Assembly (NCBI RefSeq): GCF_030867145.1
Contig: NC_134440.1
Span: 5,766,001 to 5,830,000 of the forward strand
Source: Opisthocomus hoazin
Taxonomy: Eukaryota > Chordata > Aves > Opisthocomiformes > Opisthocomidae
DNA: 64,000 nucleotides
Reading direction: 5' to 3'
The number at the start of each line of letters is the position of its first letter. Position 1 is the stretch's first letter. Positions 46,701 to 57,700 of the stretch are shown one piece after another. The position numbers were made by a program, and so were the translations under genes. Below the pieces are notes generated by a model that saw nothing but the letters and a program-made list of their open reading frames with translations, made no database searches and had not been told where the DNA came from.

Positions 46701-47852
46701 GACAGAACCGGCAAAGGCTGGATGGATAATTTCATAATCCAAAACTGATGGGTTTTCTAAACTTCTTTAAGATGTTGTCACAGCCAAATTCACGCTAATC
46801 ACTGACGACCCCTAAGACACTTGACACTACTGATCAGCGGTATCTGCATCATTATAATGCAAACAAGAAACGTCACCCAGAGAAATTGAAGATGGGAAGG
46901 CTGAAAGATGACAGCGAGCCGGCCAACCACACGCCAAACCACACGATGTGAATGTCCAAGTCTCCTGGTGAACTGAATGCTCCTACCACAATTTTTAATT
47001 GTTCCTTTTCACCGGCATCCAATGGCAACTACTTCTGCTCATTTGGGAGTTGGAGAAGGGTGTAGCTAAGTTACACCCAACCGTCCTCTTATCCCTTCGG
47101 CTTCCTGCGACAGAAACTTCTTTTGATAGTTCCCCAAATGGCATAAAAAGGAACCAGTTTTGTTTAACCCTTCCCCTTTTGCATTTGGTAGTTTTCATTC
47201 ATCAGCTGCAGCTATCATTTCTGTCCTATCAGGAGATCTCCCAAGTGCATCATATTCACGCACATGAATCACGCATCCCCCCTCCCCAAATTCAAATGTC
47301 AGGATCTACCTACCAAAGGAAGACACCAGCTTCACCCCCTCCCCACCGCAGCACTCTCCCCTCCCCCATCTCTTCTCCATACAGCTTGGCACCCCATTTG
47401 CAGAGCTGCCTTTAAGAACAGTTTTTGTCCTGCTTTTATTGACACACCAAATAATGTCACCAGCATATTATGCTGAAGCAAACACCAAACTAGCGTGAAA
47501 TCGCCTCCTTGGGTAGCTAAGTTAAAATCTAAACCTCATGTTCTAAAGCTCGCATATTCGTAGGGCTAACCCATGAAATATCTATGGCCTTTATCAACAC
47601 AAAGTCCAGCAACAGGTTCTCCCCGCCACCTCAACGAGCTGAGTAACAATCCTCTCCCCATACAAAAAACCCTGGACTACAATACATCTGCCAGTAAAAC
47701 AGGTCTCTTCTCCATGGAAACGGCATTCCCAGCTGTGCATACGTTACCTGCTGAGACGCTGGCACTGGCTGCACTACCGGAGCTTGGGCTGATGCAGAAG
47801 TGTGAAGTGCCACCGAAGCTGCCGAGTCTGATCCACCCTCTGAACTCTGCAT
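19637..47852 (-). CDS. RFX2: RFX2, regulatory factor X2 winged-helix transcription factor
   Basis: Seventeen coding exons, listed separately, give 2181 nt or 726 aa, close to the length of mammalian RFX2. The N-terminus ([16 protein letters not shown]) and Gln/Pro-rich region are RFX2-like. The RFX DNA-binding domain spans about residues 206-281, with [18 protein letters not shown], the recognition region around [22 protein letters not shown] and YHYYGIRLK. The B and C blocks and the long dimerisation region follow at about 340-680, including [32 protein letters not shown] and [20 protein letters not shown], then an acidic/basic tail. RFX2 binds X-boxes (GTNRCC-N-RGYAAC) as homo- or heterodimer with RFX1 or RFX3 and drives cilium and spermiogenesis genes in the nucleus. 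The 5' UTR exon is not certain; a CpG-rich candidate promoter lies near 59.1 kb, about 11 kb upstream of the ATG. RFX1 and RFX3 are rejected on N-terminal sequence and length. Confidence 0.97.
19901..19943 (-). CDS. RFX2: RFX2 coding exon 16 (aa 677-691), 43-nt small exon
   Basis: Encodes [14 protein letters not shown] and the first base of an Asp codon. It is found by its position between phase-matched neighbours and by similarity to the RFX2 tail; it is too short to stand out alone. Acceptor TTGCAG, donor GTACCT. Confidence 0.93.
19944..21873 (-). other. RFX2: RFX2 intron before coding exon 16
   Basis: About 1.9 kb, holding one plus-strand CR1 remnant (20671-20971). Nothing else is recognised. 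Confidence 0.9.
20671..20971 (+). mobile_element. CR1 LINE 3' remnant
   Basis: CR1 3' part, including the text for [17 protein letters not shown] and a 3' UTR ending in two diverged tail units (TGATTCTATGGTTCTATG) at 20971. It lies in an RFX2 intron and opposes the gene's direction. Confidence 0.88.
21874..22027 (-). CDS. RFX2: RFX2 coding exon 15 (aa 625-676)
   Basis: Encodes [36 protein letters not shown] and [10 protein letters not shown], highly conserved in RFX1-3. 154 nt. Donor GTGAGA. Confidence 0.96.
22365..22573 (-). CDS. RFX2: RFX2 coding exon 14 (aa 556-625)
   Basis: Encodes [37 protein letters not shown] and [11 protein letters not shown] of the dimerisation region. 209 nt. Donor GTACAT. 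Confidence 0.96.
22952..23101 (-). CDS. RFX2: RFX2 coding exon 13 (aa 506-555)
   Basis: Exactly 50 codons in phase 0, from [19 protein letters not shown] to [10 protein letters not shown]. It belongs to the dimerisation region. Donor GTAACT. Confidence 0.96.
23659..23690. repeat. CA microsatellite
   Basis: Imperfect (CA)n run with two TG interruptions, in an RFX2 intron about 30 bp from the donor side of exon 12. Confidence 0.85.
23730..23827 (-). CDS. RFX2: RFX2 coding exon 12 (aa 473-505)
   Basis: Encodes [17 protein letters not shown] and FPPQIVQTK. 98 nt. Acceptor TTGCAG, donor GTAAGC. Confidence 0.95.
24721..24872 (-). CDS. RFX2: RFX2 coding exon 11 (aa 422-472)
   Basis: Encodes [19 protein letters not shown] and [20 protein letters not shown], part of the conserved C block. 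152 nt. Donor GTGAGT. Confidence 0.95.
26968..27080 (-). CDS. RFX2: RFX2 coding exon 10 (aa 385-421)
   Basis: Encodes [19 protein letters not shown] and a Ser-rich tail. 113 nt. A short sequence resembling a CR1 3' end (ACAGAATCACAGAA) lies within 30 bp of its donor. Confidence 0.95.
27401..27519 (-). CDS. RFX2: RFX2 coding exon 9 (aa 345-384)
   Basis: Encodes [19 protein letters not shown] and QLLYRRHCE, the start of the conserved B block. 119 nt. Acceptor CCTTAG, donor GTGATT. Confidence 0.95.
28447..28562 (-). CDS. RFX2: RFX2 coding exon 8 (aa 306-344)
   Basis: Encodes the linker after the DNA-binding domain, [18 protein letters not shown], ending QSQHHQQFI. 116 nt. This is among the less conserved parts of the protein. 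Donor GTGAGA. Confidence 0.94.
29239..29380 (-). mobile_element. CR1 LINE 3' remnant
   Basis: Minus-strand CR1 3' end. The tail (CATCATAGAATAATTTGGG) is followed by the usual text for a two-stretch 3' UTR and the end of the coding region, fading near 29380. It is old and diverged and lies in the RFX2 intron before exon 7. Confidence 0.8.
29619..29738 (-). CDS. RFX2: RFX2 coding exon 7, DNA-binding domain part 2 (aa 266-305)
   Basis: Encodes [18 protein letters not shown], the wing of the domain, then [17 protein letters not shown]. 120 nt. Acceptor TTCCAG, donor GTAGGT. Confidence 0.96.
29739..32012 (-). other. RFX2: RFX2 intron splitting the DNA-binding domain
   Basis: About 2.3 kb between the two exons that encode the winged helix. 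It contains the small tandem repeat at 30570-30609. Otherwise nothing is recognised. Confidence 0.85.
30570..30609. repeat. Short tandem repeat with hairpin-forming unit
   Basis: Two copies of a 21-bp unit, TCTGGAGCAGGGACTCCAGCC. Each contains CTGGAG and its inverted complement CTCCAG, six bases apart. Confidence 0.75.
32013..32194 (-). CDS. RFX2: RFX2 coding exon 6, DNA-binding domain part 1 (aa 206-266)
   Basis: Encodes most of the winged-helix domain, from [13 protein letters not shown] to [14 protein letters not shown], with the start of an Arg codon. 182 nt. The acceptor is an unusual ACATAAAG, but the reading frame and family alignment fix it. Confidence 0.96.
32195..38131 (-). other. 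RFX2: RFX2 intron between coding exons 5 and 6
   Basis: About 5.9 kb, AT-rich in large part. It contains a CR1 remnant at 36115-36270. I see no further exon. The 33.6-34.1 kb segment is somewhat GC-richer, but its open frames resemble no known protein. Confidence 0.8.
36115..36270 (+). mobile_element. CR1 LINE 3' remnant
   Basis: Text for [17 protein letters not shown], then a CR1 3' UTR ending in two diverged tail units (CTATGATGATTCTGTGATTC) at 36270. Plus strand, in an RFX2 intron. The 5' edge is uncertain. Confidence 0.85.
38132..38206 (-). CDS. RFX2: RFX2 coding exon 5 (aa 181-205), symmetric 75-nt exon
   Basis: Encodes 25 residues starting [18 protein letters not shown], just before the DNA-binding domain. 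It starts and ends on codon boundaries, so skipping it would keep the frame. A 25-residue length difference between known mammalian RFX2 isoforms may correspond to this exon; that is from memory. Acceptor TTTAG, donor GTAAGT. Confidence 0.94.
38207..43005 (-). other. RFX2: RFX2 intron between coding exons 4 and 5
   Basis: About 4.8 kb. It contains the solo LTR at 41241-41782. The rest is AT-rich unique sequence without a supported feature. Confidence 0.85.
41241..41782 (+). mobile_element. Solo LTR of an avian endogenous retrovirus
   Basis: A 542-bp unit that begins TGTCCTGCTTTCGGCTGGGA and ends GGGTTAAACCATGACA, so it has the TG...CA ends of an LTR. Inside are an ATTAAA-type signal near 41650 and the CTTTATCTCAGCCC segment common to a widespread bird ERV (ERVL-like) LTR group, as I remember it. 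No retroviral coding sequence flanks it. The five bases on either side (agagt and acagc) do not match well, so the target duplication has decayed or the ends are a few bases off. It is antisense to RFX2. Confidence 0.85.
43006..43270 (-). CDS. RFX2: RFX2 coding exon 4 (aa 92-180)
   Basis: The longest coding exon (265 nt). It encodes the rest of the activation region, including [18 protein letters not shown] and [15 protein letters not shown], and ends in SSPAT. Donor GTATGT. Confidence 0.95.
43855..43934 (-). CDS. RFX2: RFX2 coding exon 3 (aa 66-92)
   Basis: Encodes [18 protein letters not shown] and onward to the split Ile codon. 80 nt, ends in phase 2. Acceptor TTTCAG, donor GTAAGA. Confidence 0.95.
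44929..45018 (-). CDS. RFX2: RFX2 coding exon 2 (aa 36-65)
   Basis: Encodes [17 protein letters not shown] followed by a Gln/Val-rich stretch of the activation region. Exactly 90 nt, phase 0 at both ends. Acceptor TTTCAG, donor GTAATA. Confidence 0.95.
47748..47852 (-). CDS. RFX2: RFX2 coding exon 1 (aa 1-35)
   Basis: Holds the start codon (cat at 47850-47852) and the start of the Gln/Ala-rich N-terminus. It ends on a codon boundary before GTAACG. The exon's 5' edge is a CAGCAG tandem acceptor just upstream of the ATG, so a further non-coding exon must lie upstream. Numbering here counts coding exons only. Confidence 0.93.
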
Positions 47853-48419
47853 GCTCACTGCTGGGGAGAGCGGAGGGGAGATCAGCCGGGGAAAGCAGAG
47901 CTACGCACCGCAGCAAGCGCCCGAGGAACCCACGGTTGACAGGAACAAAATCCCAGTGGAAGATCCAGGGGAAGGGCTAGGAAGGAAGGTAGCTACCTTC
48001 CTACACAGAGGACTCGTTTTAGTCTTGGAGCTAATTTTAATACAGTATTCTATTAAGAAAAAAGAAAGTTGCACAATTGTTCCACAGAAAGGAGAGGGAA
48101 GGAACAGAAAATGCACTTCTAAATATAACTGAAAAGTAGCATTGGAAAATTATTGTGTCATACCGAGGACAACTTCAGATCTGGAAGAGTAAGAGCGTAT
48201 TTTAAAAATCATTTTTTCTACCCCTCTGCCTTATCATGTTTAACTACTGCAAAAAAAGAAAAAAAAATCCAATCTAAGTATATGGCTGGAGCTTAGCTAA
48301 TGCTTTCATTTGGAAAGTGGGGTGGTCAATGTGGGTTTATAATCACAACTGACAATCAAATACAGAGATTAACCATCATTTTAAAACCCACAAACCACCC
48401 TCGCAAAGAACCACCTCCC

Positions 48420-48800
48420 CTGCCCCATCGGTGCGCTTGCCCCAAACCCCATCAGCCTCACCAGGGTCCCCAGCCACCGCCACGCGCCATCGCCCTCCGG
48501 TCCTGCTCCCGCCCTGACACCCGATGGAGCTGATGCCCTCAGCATCTTCAAGTCACTCGGGTGCTTCTGTCCCAGCACTCACCCAGCATCGCTCAGCCAC
48601 CTTGGGAAGCATCCCAAGGGCCATGGGGGAACGTCCTGGGGACGGCGAGGTGGCACGAGCACGGGGCTGAGCGCCTGCCCTGCAGCAGAGGCTCTGCATC
48701 CCCCGGGTCTCCTCGCTCCCTCGCGGCGCTGCCCCAGCACCCCGCGTCCACCCCTCGCGGGGCCGCCCGAGGGACACCGCGGGATGCTGCCATGGCACTT
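48420..48800. promoter_or_regulatory. GC- and CpG-rich segment, possible internal promoter
   Basis: An isolated GC-rich block with many CpGs (for example TCGCGGCGCTG and GCGGGGCCGCCCGAGG) in otherwise AT-rich surroundings, 0.6-0.9 kb upstream of the RFX2 start-codon exon. It could be an alternative RFX2 promoter. There is no TATA box or X-box that I can see. Confidence 0.35.
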
Positions 48801-51800
48801 CCCAAGAGCAGATGATGTCATTTGGGGGTTTTTGATGTAATATGGAGGGGTGGGGGAGCCTTTTTTACTCAGTTTCTTGAAAAAGTTCCTGTTTAAAAAA
48901 TTATTTTAAGAGGGTGGCTGCTGTCACTTCAAAAGATTCAGAAACATCCAGATTTTGAGCAGTGTCATTTCTCCTTTCTCAGGCTCACTGCTGAGCATAA
49001 TGCAGCCTCCAAATAACGGCACGAAATCTTTTCCATTTTTATTTCCCTTCTGCATCCAATATTTAAGCTTTTTCCTCAACTTTGTGCAAGTTAAGAGGCA
49101 AAAGAAAAAATGAGAAACCGAGGGATGCTGGGCCCTGCTCATTCGATAGCTCTTTGCGGTAAAAAGAAAGGCAAGGTGGAGGTGAAGTTACAGAATTTAC
49201 AAAAGTTACCTGCTTATTCTCCTTCAGCCACTGAAAAAAAACCCCATATATTTAGATTCTTAAAAAAACTTTTTAAAGATTTTTTTTCCAGTCAGCGCTG
49301 ACCCCATATTCCCATGCTACCCACTAGCAAATTACACCAATTACTCTCCCGACATCCCCCAAACCCCACAGCTTGCCAGTAATTTTCATTTTCACATCAT
49401 CTTTCTTGCATCCAGGAGAAAGACTAGACACAGACCGCACACACTCACTGCTCCAAATACAACTACCAGATTAATTTAACAAGCCAGAAACAAGGTAAAG
49501 AAATTTAGTCACTATTTATCACCATTCGTGTCCCGTCGCAGGCCTCAAGTCCGCCGGCAGCAGACGCGCCCGACCCCATTCCCGGCAGCCCCACGATGTC
49601 AAGGCAGCGCCTGCTTCTCCCCATCGCTGCCTCCGCGGGGTTTTTAGCCCAAACCTCTTTGTCAGAAGACACCAGTTGCAATAGCGCTGTGGGATGATGA
49701 AAATGATAATTTTGGTAGTAAATTAACAAAATAGCCTCCTGCCTGTTCCAGCCCCAAATCCTTTGCAGCTGAACATCTGGCCAGCACTGTGGGCAAAGGA
49801 GGCAGGTCTATACAGCTCACGTGAAGATGCTCAGGCAGAAGAGAGGGGTCACTTTTAGCAACGTACTCCCCCAACTTTTGCAAGGGTGTTTTATTGTCTA
49901 CCCCTTGCACCGCGGGCTCCGGTTCACAGCTTTCTAGGGTTTTGCGAGCAGAAAAATATAGCACGGTGAGGTTACAGAAGAAAGGTGGGTAAGCTGCCAA
50001 ATGTGTTTTAATGATCAGTTGGAGAATAGTTCTGGCAGGGTCAATCTCAGCATTTCAGGTCGACAGCAAGGTCTCTTTTCAAGTGTACTTCTAATCAGAA
50101 AAGGACACTCGGAAGAGATGCTATCTCACAATCACCACCTACTCATTTCTGCTGATAAATTTTGTCTTCTGGTTTCCCTCAGAGACCAAAAGAGACCAGA
50201 GAGAGGCAGGCAGGGTGGAAGATGAATTGTCTGCTGCCAAAATAAATCATCAACATTACTTTCAGATTTGTTACAAAACACAGGCTCTGTTAATGATGGC
50301 AACCAAGCCAGACACAAAGACCCCAATGAAATCTGCAGCTGGTACTTCCAGACAAGGTAGACAGACACAGAACCACCGGACTGCCAAGGCACACGTACAA
50401 GACTTCTTATTATTTCGTTTATCAGTGAAACATCCTGGATAAAGCATAATTCATTTCCCATTAAAGCCATCCTGCGCTTCCTGAGCATTGGAGAGACAGG
50501 TACGTGTGCGCCATCTGCTAACGTTAATTTGTGCTGATGAAAAGCTGACAGTGTAAACAGAATTCCTACGCTCCGAGAAACCACCGTGAAGTGCCACAAA
50601 GCTTTCCCGACATCCTGGGAGCACAGCTACCAAGTGAGCCGGCGCCCGAGCCAAGGCTCCAGAGGATGGATAAAGAACCCGCTTTCAGGGAGGAGAAGAA
50701 ACGTGGCATGCGAAGTCTTGCTCTTCCCTCTTCTCGGGAGCTGTGCGTGCAACGTGAGGAACGCTCCCGCAGCTCCTTGATCAACATCGGCTGCTGGAGC
50801 TGGGCCGTCTGCTTGTGCAGTTCTGCCACATCCCTAACGCAAACACCCATGAAAGGACTCACTGTTCTCCTTCAAACTCATTTTTCACCTCTCACAGAGG
50901 AGGAAGTTTTACAGCCTTCTTGACCATCCTCTCCTAACAGAGACTCAGTGGCTCAAAAGCGAGTCCCCCTGTTTCCCAAAGATCTAAGATTCGCTGCCTT
51001 CCTCTTCGACCCGCTCTAAGAAAGAGAGCTTCATCCCAGCCACGCTTGCTTCCCGCTCCTGGCTGGGGGAGAACGCTGTAGCTCTCACAGCAGAAGTGAC
51101 CGACAGCAGCTATTAAAAGGTGTCTTGCAGCTCCTGACAGCAGGTGAAAGCCTGACAGCTTGGCAGCCCCCCGGTACCGGGGAGTTTGCACAAACTGAGA
51201 ATCTAATTAGCAGTCAGCAAAGCTGCTGGTGGGTCCCAGAGAGGATCAGCATCCACAGCTGACTTTCTCAGCTCTGGGGCTCCTTACCGGGCCAAGAAGA
51301 GCAGAAAGACAAGTCGATTATTTTTGCCAGGGGGTTGAGCAGACGGGACCTGACCATACCTAAGGAACAAAACCGCGGTGAGGAGGGCCCAACTCAGACG
51401 TTGGCGTTTCAGGTAGAGGCAAGTTTAAAACTCCAGTTGCTCAACCCAGCCGGTGACGTCACGTGCAGCATCACGGCTCACGACCATGGAAGGCACTGCA
51501 GAAATCCGAATTCCAGGTTGCATCATCACTGAATGAATCAGGCAGACAGCAAGGCTGCCAGGCTCTGGAAACCTTCTGTTTACACACAGCTGCCTCGGTA
51601 TCCAAGCAAACAGCGGTAACAGGAAAGGAAATACAGAAAAAACCTAATAACTTCTGGGTGCTATTTCTGGTTCTGCCACCAGCTTGCTCCGTGACCTTGA
51701 AGAGCATGCTTCCCCTTCCCCGCGCTCCAATTTTCCCACTCCTAAAAGAGCCACGATACTCCCCTAGGTAAGCATTTTTTGAGCGCTGGTCTCAGAGGGC

Positions 51801-54800
51801 TGTCAAAGTCTGAATGCATTTGAGAGGGACAAGTAGTAATGTTACAAGCCTCGGGGGCTGATAAAAACTCCAGTTGTCACCGTTTCATTCATAAGCCACG
51901 TTGCCTTCATGTAAATAGCCTTGCCTTTGTTAATCTCTCCTGCCTAAACCAGCTCCAAAATGCTGGGAAAACAGAGATAAGAGGAGCATTTTAAAATATA
52001 TTTCACATTCAAGTTTGCAGTGAGAGGGGGGAGCAAAGGAGGAGGCGGCAGAAGGCTATCACACAGCTTTCTCCCGCGAGTCGCCTTCGAGTGCCGGGAA
52101 GGGAAAGCAGCAGCATCCTCTGCACCGGTTCCCCAGCTCCCAAAAAGTGCTCGGGAAAGGAGGGGGGGCTGGCGGGAGACCCCCCAGGAGGGAGCGGGTG
52201 CCCTTGGGTGCTCGGTCTGTGCTGCAGCCCACGAGCTCTGCCATCCAGGAGAAGAGGAGGAACTGCAAGTATTTTTCCACAGAATGTTTCAATATAAACT
52301 ATCAGCTCCTGAACACTCAAACAAAAACACTTCGGAGCTAAACTCCAAGATCTCAAACTTCTAGTAAGTGCTGCTGATTAGAGCCAGAGCAGGGAGTCTG
52401 TCCTGGGGAAATGTTTGGTTTATTTTTCTGCAGTGCTCTGGTCCTCACGCCACGGGCCGTGCAGCACACGGCTCAGCTGAATGCCAGCGGCCAGCCCCGA
52501 GACTTCAAATTAAACAAGATTTCAGTCCCTGCCTTCCTCAGGCCCAGGGTCGCTTCGGTTGTAATCGCGGGCAGACCTACTCGGTGTTTCTACACTAGAA
52601 GAAAATATCATTTGAAGTGAATACAACTCTCCCTCCCTGCCTTATTTTTATTTTTTAAGAGCAGCCTTACATAAATCAGGGGTGGGACTGGCACAGTCTT
52701 GGCTCTCGTGGAGTATTTAGCTCTTATATTTACATATCTTTAATTTTTTAAGGTGAAAATGTTAAACATATTAGCTACCCCACACCAGTGAATGCTCGTT
52801 TTAATGCAGAATAATCATATAATCCTATTAGTGTTGATCTCAAAATGCTAAAATTATTACTGTTTCAATGAATCACTTGCCCATTTGAAGACAAATCATG
52901 AACTATTTTATTTAATTTGCTTTTCAAAGCTTAGTTGGTCACCCTTTGATCTTCTTCAAAGTTTTAAAATTCCTTTATTACATCCTTTTTTTCTGGCAGA
53001 ACTTTTGAAAATGAATATAATATTGGGACATAAATAAGGGAAAGGAAGATGTCTTCGATGAGCTTTTGGTTGTTGTTTCTAAGAAGAACAATCAATTATT
53101 CTACCTCTGGGACAAAGTTTCTCACAGCTACTCACATTTAAGCTTCCCAGTAAACCTTGGTGGGTGTTACTACCTCTACTCAATAAGTAATTCCCTCCAT
53201 TTCCAACCTCTTCTCAAAGAAGATTTAAATCTGGGGCATAAAAATCCACCAGGAAAATGACTGCCTGGAAGTACAGGAATCAACGGCAAATCAGACTTCT
53301 GATGACTGAAGTATGTACTTCACAGCTTTCATTTCAAATTAAGATCTAAAGGTGGAAAAAGTTTATTTTTCCTGGTGAACCTGCTGTAATTGTGCTTGCC
53401 TTTTCATTAATGAGATTTAGTATCCCCAACAGCCAGGGTGCTCAGCTCTGCACAGTCTGCGCTCCAAGTTTTCTCTCTGTGAACGGATCTCAGGCTGAAA
53501 TCACCAGGGAATCACACACGGTCACATTTCCATATGCAAGTTCATGATACGGCTACGAATTTTTTATAGAAATCTCCTGATATCTGGTATTTTACTGAAA
53601 AAAATAGGATGGTTGTAGTTTAATTAAAAAAAAATTAATTATTTCTCATCCATAACATTGACCTGCTAGGTTTTTGCCTTTTTTTTTTGGTTGGTTTTGT
53701 GCATTTTTTGCATACTTTGAAAGGAAGGCTTACATTTAAAAATAGTTATTTGGTTTCTGGAACTTTTATTCAGGTTTAGTTGACTTGGAGCTTAGATAAA
53801 TAGGAAAACCAGAACAGCAATAACTGAACTCAGAAGAAATAAAAACGCTGTTTAACCACCATCTTCTATATGGGCTCTAAATGGTATTTTCTCCCCTGAC
53901 TACAGAAAAAGGAACCAGGGTTTTTACTACTGAGAATCCTCAGTGCTCTCAGTAGTGACTGGAAATAATAAAAGGAATGCAGGGAATAGCAGATTTTGAC
54001 TTTCTTTTCTAGGAGATGCACACTATCCATCAACTTGATCCACCACACTGTATGCCACATTTATCTTACTAAAGAAAATATTCTTAAACATTTTCCATTT
54101 CATTCAGTATTTTTGGCTTAGTCTCTTTGCCCTGAAAAGGCAATAGTTGTGTTTTAACCAGAGCATAAAAAGGAAGCATTTCATTCTTTGGCAGAAGAAA
54201 TCTTTTTGTCTGAAGTGAATGAAAACGCGACCAAGTGAATTACACCACCTTGGAGCTGACCTAAGGCAAACGCCCGCGTCAAACCCAGCTGCCTCCTGCC
54301 TCCACACGCACCCGGTATCCCCGCTGCATGTGTCTCCAGAGCACAGTATCTCCAAGAAGTAACAGGCCTTCCCCTGAAATTCCAACCAGGAAAAGATGGA
54401 TTTTTTTCTTTTCAATTGCTCATAAAATTCAGAAGCCGGAGGAGCATACGAGCAGGCGCCTGCAGATGGCCGGCATGCGGCTCTGAACCGAGACCGCTGG
54501 CCACGTCTGCCCCCACCTTTGCACCCTCTTTGGGATAACACGATTCCAGCTCACCCACGTGCAAAACCAGAAGAAACTCTTCGCTTTCGGACGGCTGAGC
54601 CAAAGAGAACCTGCTCTGCCAGCATCCACATTTGGGACCTATCTTTTCCTTCGGACCATACAAGCAATGCTCAGGGAACATGGCTGTTAGCAAGGGGCAC
54701 AGCTCAAAGCATCTGGAAGTCTGGCTGCTCAGCACCTGAACTCGACCCTTGTCCAAAATGTTGCACAACTGGCAATCACGACCAAAATGTCGTACAACTG

Positions 54801-55182
54801 CCAATCACAATACTAGCTTGACTTAGGACAGCTATAGTATTTCCCAGGTTTTTAACTGCTCTAAAAGCTCTGGAAGAAGAGCCTGATGTTCTGGCATACA
54901 GAGGGAGTCAGGAAACGCAGGAGCAGGTTAGGACTGGACAAAGTCTTGGCTCATCAAAACCTTGGCCTTCGCACCAACACCCCTCATCCCATGCCGAGGA
55001 CAGTCCGTAACGCCTGCAGCCAGGCGACACCGAGCCAGCCCACAGAGCCTGGGATACCACGGGCTGGTGCCCAACATCCCTGCCAGCAGCGACAGGCACT
55101 CGGGGACCGTTCGCATCCCAAGGGCTGGAGCAGCACTCGCCCTTCGCTGCCAGCCCCTCTGAACCAGCGTCCCCTGCCAGGT

Positions 55183-55534
55183 AAGGCTGAGAGGGGACCT
55201 TAGAAATGCCTCTAAATATCTGCAGGGTGGAGGTCAGGAGGATGGGGCCAGACTCTGTTCAGTGGTGCCCAGCAACAGGACAAGGGGCACCGGGCACAAA
55301 CTGGAGCAAAGGAAGCTCCAGCTGAACCCGAGGAAGAACTTCTTCCCTCTGAGGGTGACGGAGCCCTGGCCCAGGCTGCCCAGGGAGGTTGTGGAGTCTC
55401 CTTCTCTGGAGATATTCCAGCCCCGCCTGGACGCGGTGCTGTGCAGCCTGCTCTGGGTGACCCTGCTTGGGCAGGGGGTTGGGCTGGGTGACCCACGGAG
55501 GGCCCTGCCAACCCCAAACATTCTGTGATTCTGT
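55183..55534 (+). mobile_element. CR1 LINE 3' fragment
   Basis: It starts at AAGGCTGAGAGGGGACC in the reverse transcriptase C-terminus, reads through [20 protein letters not shown] and ends in a 3' UTR with ATTCTGTGATTCTG near 55534. It is closely related to the CR1 copies at the left end of the window, but not identical. Confidence 0.92.
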
Positions 55535-57700
55535 TTGGGCCATCTCTGGACTCCGAGCAGCACGAGCGTGTCCTCATCCCCATCGCAGCTGAAACCAAGC
55601 TCTCCCAGACTGACAGGAGTTGGCACTCGAGCCGGCTCAGCTAACGAGTGTCCTGAACCGCGTGGCGTGACCTTTAGCCTTTTAATAAGCGGTGGTAAGT
55701 GGAGAGGATGGAAGGGGGAAGCAAACATGACAAGGAACTTGATAATAAGCTGATTCTGGAGAGGCTGCTTATTACATTGCTTCAAAATGTTATAAACAGA
55801 GAAGGCACCAGAGCCTTCCACTGATTAGGTTAAATTAATTTAAAACAGAAGCAAACGCTGCTTGTCTAAGAGCTCCAGTTACCTGGAAACACAGATAAAC
55901 CCAAAACACGCGTTTCAAGGGCAGCAGGCAGTATAGCTGTTTTTTTCAGAAACCTTGTGGTCATGGAAAAATACAAATTTGGAAATGGCTTTTATTAGCA
56001 ATAGTTAATAATATACCGAAATACAAATATATACTCAGTCTTTAATTAGATTTCATGGAAGCAAGTCAAGTAATAGATATATACACACACACATAATTAT
56101 TGTGTAACAGCAGTTTGCTAATCTTTGCTGTTTCTTTAAAAGTAACTTCCAGAGAGGCAGACGATAGCGAGGAATGTATCTGTGCTGGCCATATAATCTG
56201 GAGTTTCCTTACAAGCCAGCTGAGACCCAACAGCAGAAGCTGTGACGGTTCAGTGCTGCTGGCATTAGCCTGTGGACAAATCTCATGTGCACAGATCTCA
56301 GACCTGAACACGGGCAAAGTAATGTTGTGAACCTCTCTCCTGTACAAAAACCTGTCCCATTTTCTTTCTGGGTTAATAACACGAACACGCTCTGAGTGTC
56401 ACAAGCCAGGACTGGGTTCCTTCAGATCTGAAAACGTCCCTTCTGACACTCCAAAAAGCAGGACCAGCAGACAGGCTACTCAGTGCCGCGCTGCGTCTCA
56501 CCCTCCGTTCCCCAGACTCACCTGCACAGGGCCCAGCTGTCTGCTCTTCAGAAAGTCCAACAGCTTCCAGATTTTTTAGCCTAGCACAACCCTGCCAGGA
56601 GGTGCTTGAAACTCCTTGTTTCTTCCTATTAACTAGCTTATTCTTGAGTTCAGAAAAGTTTTGCTACAATGACACCCAATAATGCTAACTAAGAAAAAAT
56701 GTCTTGGTATCTGCACAAGTTCTGGGCTCACATTAATCATTTTCCCCTGTTTTTAATATGGGCACTGTAGGGGTTTCCCAGGGCTGTGATTCAACAAGGG
56801 AAATACAGTGTGTCAAGCAAAAGTCTGGCACAAAAGCTTTTCAAAGGTTCCTTTCTAGGACAAATCTGAAAAGTTTTAATTGTCAACCAGACCAGAACAT
56901 CTGGTTACTTGACCCCTGCAGCCTGTAGCTCTGCTTCCGCGTGCTCCCGGGACGATCCCAGGTACCTGATACAGCTAATCCTCCCCCGCCTGGGCTGGGC
57001 TCCTTTTGGAAGCAGGAACAGCAGACCTTGGTAGTCGACTGTGTTTTTGCAAGACTCGCTCTTATAGCTTGTCCTATGGCAGAAAACTATGGAATATGTC
57101 ACTTATTTTAAATTAATTCCAAAAGATCAGCTTAATCTGAACCTGTATGTTCATCAGCCATCCCTCTTGTTTAGACTAGATGATCCTTTCCAAGGCCTTA
57201 AGGCTAGCTAGCCTTTCGACAATTTAAGTGTGAAGTAGGAGATTTGCTGCAGTATTTCATTTAGCTGTGGGGCAGCAGCAGCAGCTGTTTCCATCGTGCC
57301 TATCCAGTGAACAGCAAATACAGCAGTAACCGCTGCCAACACAGCCCAGTATATTGTTATTTATTTATATAGTACCATTCACAAGCATTGTGATACTTAA
57401 CAAAGTTACGCAGAACAAGCCACAAACATCAACTGTGGCCGTTCAGAGATGAGATGATTTTGTCTCAGATTTTACAGCAGCAGCTGAGCCAGTGCTCCGG
57501 AGGTCTCCAGGAGAGGTTCCACCATGGGGTGGACTGAAACATGGCATGAGGCGATAAACAAGTGGTCACCAGCTTTAGTGTTGCTATGGGTTTGTACTGG
57601 GGAGTTTGAGGAGCCTGAAAGGAGAGTTGGAGTAAGGACAGAAAACAAGGAACGGTCACTTTTCTCTCTGAAAGGCAAGTAGTGTCCAGGTGGGAAGGAG

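Larger units (their letters stand above)
43271..47747 (-). other. RFX2: RFX2 introns between coding exons 1 and 4
   Basis: Introns 43271-43854, 43935-44928 and 45019-47747. No mobile element or extra exon is recognised. The largest is unique sequence of mixed composition. Confidence 0.8.

Noticed and set aside
19637-47852. RFX1 or RFX3 instead of RFX2
   Set aside because: The N-terminus ([16 protein letters not shown]), the total of 726 codons and the C-terminal VKRERSDP tail match RFX2. RFX1 has a much longer N-terminus and RFX3 a different one.
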